This document shows, piece by piece, positions 59,401 to 64,000 of a stretch of 64,000 bases of DNA (the first letter of the stretch is position 1; every line of letters begins with the position of its first letter). Location of the stretch: positions 341,878,583 through 341,942,582 of the forward strand of contig CM057337.1 in NCBI GenBank assembly GCA_030015575.1. Direction: 5' to 3'. Below the pieces are notes generated by a model. That model ran no database searches, was not told the origin of the DNA, and saw only the letters and a list, made by a program, of their open reading frames with translations. The translations under genes and the position numbers were made by a program. The stretch comes from Agapanthus africanus (taxonomy: Eukaryota > Streptophyta > Magnoliopsida > Asparagales > Amaryllidaceae).

Positions 59401-60698
59401 GGTGTCCACCATGAGTGTTCTCGGCTCTTGAGCGGTATCATACAACCGATTCGAGGAGGAGGAGGAACCGTCTGCGGGTGCATGGTGGACCCAGTGCAGT
59501 ATCACGAGGCAAGAGGTCGCAGATGATTGCGTTGAGCCCGGCAGGGGAGCACTACCGACCGATTATTTCTGACGCCGCGGATATCCGGAGGATACCGACG
59601 TAGTCGTGGGATTTATGATTTTGGGCCAGTCCGGATTGCCGGAGCCCGAGATATTGAGACACAAAGATATTGATATTTTATAATATAGGCCAGTCCTGAT
59701 TGTCGAAGCCCGAGATATTGAGATATTGGGATATATATATTTTGTGTCGATACTTGACACGGATTCCCTGTTGATTTCTTTGATGATACTTCAATTTTTA
59801 TACAGAAATCTCACTGAGATATGAAAACAGTTTTCTCTTTTTTATGCATTCTGTTTTCATGCATTCATACATCATAGATCTGACATGTTGCTACCTAAGG
59901 CACTTACACGGGCACTTGATATTACACTTATGTGTTGATGGTTTCAAGATTATATATTGAGGATATATTATCGTATGACCTAGGATTGAGTCATACATGC
60001 AATTTCTGCTCGGTGATGTTTTCTACTCACGAGTTGGCAACTCATCCCCGTTGTGCCACAGTTTCTTGCAGGTTTTGCCGTACAGGTTTCCTTGGTGGCT
60101 TTGCTGGCACACTGCTTCTTTTCAGGTGATTGCTTTGGTAGGTGGGTTCACTTGTATCGTGACCACCGTAGTGTCTGTATATATTTTTCAATTGTATCTA
60201 CTAACTCCATCAACCAGACATGTATATCGTTAGACTTAGAAGACTAGTATGTATATTCTTTCAACCTTAGAGTCGCGCGCTTGTATTTATGGTTCTTTTC
60301 TGGTTTTCTTGAGGATATTGGATTTCATTCTGAGTTTTGATCCTCGCCCTTCGGCGTTATATATTATATTGCTTGCGTGGTTGTGTCCGCCAATTGGAGA
60401 AGAGCTAGCTCCCGCTTGGGGATGCCTTAATTCACTATGTATATTATTCATGTTTGTACCCGTTTGGGGAAAGTTTTTACAAAGGAGACTCTGTCGAAAT
60501 TTTTGGGAAAATATGATGTTGCTTTTAAATGTTTAAGGCCATTTATTTTATTTAAACCACTTCCTTTAAACATGTTTTCCTTCACTTCTTATTTAAATTT
60601 GTTTAGATTTCTGGGCTTTTGGCTTACTTGAATTAGGTGTGGCCCTATAGACTTCACTTGACTCAAGGGCCAGTCACGTGCTATTTTGGGTCGTGACA
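56411..60698 (+). mobile_element. LARD J, 5' LTR (complete, 4288 bp)
   Basis: The LTR starts TGTAACATTTC, ends GGGTCGTGACA, and is followed by a primer site. It has the GA-rich tract (about 56780-56870), a 47-codon frame from 56942 that stops at 57085, an 11-bp-arm palindrome (57089-57112), donor-like GTAATT at 57121, and acceptor-like TTGTAG|GTACC at 57835. Further landmarks are donor-like GTGAGTAG at 57910, TA and GT runs (58190-58265), the hairpin at 59074-59139, and GAGTTGGCAACTC at about 60031. Confidence 0.9.
59074..59139. repeat. Conserved 66-bp LTR hairpin (LARD J)
   Basis: Arms ATTACCGATGATG and CATCATCGGTGAT; the single change gives a G-U pair on one RNA strand. Confidence 0.75.
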
Positions 60699-61323
60699 AA
60701 GTTGGTATCAAAGCGTTAGGTTTAACCTTAGTTCGAGTCTTTGTTTGACTATGCAGAGTCTAGGGCGTATATATATTCGGAACCTAGGCTTGACCTTACG
60801 GAACTTAGACTTGGTCGAGGGGGTATTAGATCCGAACTTTCGTTGCATAAGTTGACCTTGGTTGATGGAGTAGGTGAGTTAAGTAGAGTGACGTACCGTG
60901 TGTATATTCCGCAGCATACTTACGATACACTACTCCGCTTAAGAAGCCTTAGGATGTAAATTTCTTTGCACAGTATTATATTCATTCATATGATCTATCC
61001 TCATCGATATCGGTTGGTGGTTTTGTTGCCATGATTGCATAGGCAGAGAGAGCTGCAGCTAGAGTTGCGGTCGGCATGAGCTCGTCTTAGACGAGGACTG
61101 ACCAGGAAGTAATTCCGGTGACACACGATTCCATAGATGTGTCGTTTTATTGTGTTTTTCGTGCCATGAGCGTTTGATAGATTGCTTTTACTGAAATTTC
61201 TCAAATGTGCAGATCAGCACCAAAGGATTACGCCACTGATAGAGGACGGCTAGAATGTGATGACTGTTAATGTATTGTCTATTCTTGGGGATTGAGGCAC
61301 CGTTCAGCGTGCTGATGAATGAG
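60699..61323 (+). mobile_element. LARD J internal domain (5' part)
   Basis: Non-coding leader aligning with LARD A 7095-7700 and C 34109-34620. It is cut at 61323 by LARD K. The five bases before K are ATGAG, the expected left target duplication; the right one is outside the window. Confidence 0.85.
60703..60714 (+). other. LARD J primer binding site
   Basis: TGGTATCAAAGC lies 4 nt after the LTR end; one mismatch to the initiator tRNA-Met site. Confidence 0.85.
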
Positions 61324-63500
61324 TGTCACGTCCCGAAAGTACGGAACGTGACCGGCACTTAAATTACGGAGCGTCTAGAGGCGCAACGTAATCTAAGTAA
61401 GCCGAAGCCTAGAAATCTAAACCATATAAAAGAAGATGTAAAGGAAAACATATAAGAAAAACAAGTTTAAAAGCAACATCCAATTTTCTCAAAAATTTCG
61501 GCAGAGTCTCCTTTGTAAAAACAGGCCCCAAACGGGTACAAACAAGAATAATATATATACAAACAATAAAAAGCATCCCCAACGGAGCTAACTTTACGCC
61601 AACAGGCGGAAAAAACCACACCAATGCACAATAGTATACAACGCCAAAGGGCGAGGCTCAAAACTCAAAAGAAACAAATCCACCAGATATCATAATAATA
61701 CATGCGCGACTCTAAGGTCTAAATAAATAACTGGTCCTTTAAACTTATCAAGTAATACAAGTTTGGTTGATGGAGCTTACTAGATACAAATGAAATAATT
61801 AAAAGTACAATGGCGGTCCAGATACAAGTGAACCAACCTACCGTGCAAATCACCCTGAATGAAATGATGTGCCAGCAAGCTGCCAAGAAAACCTGTACAT
61901 CGAACCTGTAATAAAATTTGGCACAACGGGGGTGAGTTGCCAACTCGTGAGTAGAAGACATCTGCGAAAAGAAATCGAATGCACGACGCTGCCCTAGGTC
62001 AATAATAATATAATAATATATTACTAGTCATCTAGTAATGGCAGGGTAATAAACTACGTGTAAGTGCAAAAGCTTTGTGCTCGTGTCAGTGCCTCAAATA
62101 GTAATATGTCCTGTGAATGAGTATGCATACACCATGAATGTAAAACAATCTATCCTGAAATCTGGATATTTCTGTATAAGAAATCATTAACATTTATCCT
62201 GGTAAACTTTGTATAGAAATCTGAAATATCATCGATGAAATCCATGGAAATCCGTGTCAAGCATCGACACAAAACATGTAAATCTCAAGTCTCAATACCT
62301 CATAGTCTCAATATCTCATAGTCTCAATATCTCGGGCTCCGTCAGTTCGGATCGGCCCATATCATCAAATCTCACGACAACGGTCGGTATCCTCCGGATA
62401 TCCGCCGCGCCAGACATCACCGGTAGGTAGTCCTCCCCTGCCAGGCTCATCGTCTACAACTCGATCTTCTTGCCCCAGGGTACCATACCGGGCCCACCAT
62501 ATACCCGAGACGGTTCATCCATTCCTCGAATCGGGTCTTGAAATCCAACAGAAAACATGAAATCTCATGGTGGACAACACATACATCACGAGAAAACAGC
62601 AACTGATATTTTAAAAAGAGAGGAGGAGAAAGAGGAGTTTTTATATATATTCTTGCTGTTTTCCTCAAAAATCCAGAAATCTCATAGAAATCCAAAATCC
62701 CAATATCTTGAGTAAGCAAATGATAAGTGTCGGCATAATCCCCATAATACTGCATGATAACATGAAAATGTGAATGCATGAAATGTCTAAGCAATAAATG
62801 CAATATCTAGACTAACACCTGAGAGTAATCACAATATTATATTGATCTAGCCTCTAGCTGATTCTATCAATAAAAGATAATATGTTCTAAAGTGTACGTG
62901 ACATAGAAATTACCGATGATGATGTGTGTGAGCCGGCAATAAGTGTGCGTTGAATATGCGCATCATCGGTAATGGTGCTGGTGTTCTAACAGGCAGAGTT
63001 TCATACTGATTAAAGAAACATATGTATGAACATGCAACATGATGATTACAATCTGAATGTAAAGATGAATGTGTATTAACCACTCATTTGTAATATACAT
63101 GTCTAACTACAACTATATAACTCGAGCCTAAACTAGTATCTATCTAACCCCTCTAAGGAACTAAACCAAAGAAACTAGCCGATAAGAAATAAGAATCCAC
63201 CTAAGGTCTGAGTCCATATCACTAATAGTCGGCGATCCAGCCTTAATAGTGTCACGTACGTGGTACGACTTCCTCGAATCAAGAGTGCGGATCAATCATC
63301 ACAGCTATGCCTCGTACGGTAAAATCCATCGTACGGCATCCCAATATCGGGGTACGGGTCAAGAATCACCTACGTATCTCATCATTCATTTAATACCACC
63401 GTCAAATAATGTCATGATCAAAGGTACTGTACTGTAATCGCATACATCCCGATATCATCAATCATATCTCATTGTCTGCGTACATATACATTCATCCAAA
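61324..63500 (-). mobile_element. LARD K LTR, inverted, partial
   Basis: The plus strand starts TGTCACGTCCCGAAAG, the reverse complement of a LARD LTR end. Going right it shows reversed family landmarks: GAGTTGCCAACTC at about 61934, CCGGATATCCGCC near 62395, and the hairpin at 62909-62973. Near 63500 it passes directly into sequence of the internal domain's 3' end, so the first half of the LTR and the polypurine tract are deleted. Confidence 0.82.
62909..62973. repeat. Conserved LTR hairpin (LARD K, inverted)
   Basis: Arms ATTACCGATGATG and CATCATCGGTAAT, 13 bp; the loop is the reverse complement of the other copies. Confidence 0.78.
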
Positions 63501-64000
63501 ACACTCAAATCGTCGGGGCTCTGAAATCATCAATACATAACTAAAATCAACTCCGTCAAGCATAACGCAATCATCGGAGTTATGGCGAAAATAAAATATC
63601 AAAACCCAATACGAAAACCAACATAATATACATCAAAACTATAACTTATATATAGCGCGCATCGTAGTAAAATCGTCCAAACATCTAGATAAAGAAGCAT
63701 GCAAGAACCCCTTTTGAAAATCGCCGTGTGATGCACGTGTCACGGCATAAGTAGCGGACGTTTATTTTTTTTTAAAAATAGCTATACATATATATCTTTT
63801 TTTCAACATACACGTCCCGTCTGGTTACTAAATCAAATAGTAATGATTATAAAAACATACAGCTCAAACTAAAATCATTTCCAATCACATCATAAAAATA
63901 TCATGTGCGTCCGCTGCGCACTGAAATCGAAACCAAATACAGATGCCACGAATACACACATAAACAAAACTAAGTGCAATAGGTGTGCACCAAAAACATC
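63501..64000 (-). mobile_element. LARD K internal domain (3' end), inverted
   Basis: The reverse complement matches LARD A 9870-10490 and C 47850-48420, including GACGGAGTT and GGAGCCCCGACGA. The stem-loop array begins at the right edge, with GTGCG...CGCAC at 63905-63921 and GTGCA near 63972. Confidence 0.8.

Overview
The window is retrotransposon-packed plant (angiosperm) nuclear DNA; I found no intact host gene. The evidence is an intact plant-type Ty1/copia polyprotein, primer binding sites matching the 3' end of plant initiator tRNA-Met (TGGTATCAGAGC and variants), polypurine tracts, long LTRs with TG...CA ends, and 5-bp target-site duplications (TSDs). Almost every base can be assigned to an LTR element. 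I cannot name the species.

Two families dominate. The first is a copia family (five copies here, G, H, E, F and I) with LTRs of about 2.0-2.2 kb. The second is a large non-coding LTR family with LTRs of 4.0-4.3 kb (TGTAACATTTC...TCGTGACA) and an internal domain of about 3.5-3.9 kb with no gag or pol. Its architecture matches the LARDs (large retrotransposon derivatives), and its LTR ends and primer site look like Ty3/gypsy Tekay/Del chromoviruses. There are five LARD copies (A, B, C, J, K). A third element, D, is seen only as a broken gypsy-type gag on the minus strand.

Layout. 1-4580: decayed copia pol and 3' LTR (H), inserted in the 5' LTR of LARD A (4581-14556). A sits inside LARD B (14557-20953). 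B sits in the leader of an old copia E (20954-26862). 26863-28630: an inverted copia LTR (F). 28631-29968: gag of D, cut near its start by LARD C (29969-52642, TSD GTGCT). C is itself cut by the young copia G (35367-45873, minus strand, TSD GTCGT). After C the first codons of D gag resume (52643-52668), followed by about 1 kb of unidentified sequence. Then come the copia I 5' LTR, primer site and leader (53653-56410), LARD J (56411-61323) and, inside J, an inverted, internally deleted LARD K (61324-64000).

Copia G is the youngest insertion: by eye its LTRs differ by four transitions over about 2.1 kb. Its 1101-codon pol frame is open with all catalytic motifs, yet no gag is visible between primer site and pol. 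Its leader carries strong hairpins and a segment shared with the LARD internal domain.

The most unusual signal is structural. The LARDs carry conserved inverted repeats whose arms change in a compensated way between copies. These include a long array of about 30-bp units in the internal domain, each able to fold as GTGCA-loop-TGCAC or a compensated variant, and a 66-bp hairpin in every LTR. The LARD LTRs also look gene-like, with a purine tract, a small ORF, and conserved splice donor and acceptor sites. These are readings by eye; alignment, covariation statistics and RNA data would be needed to confirm them.
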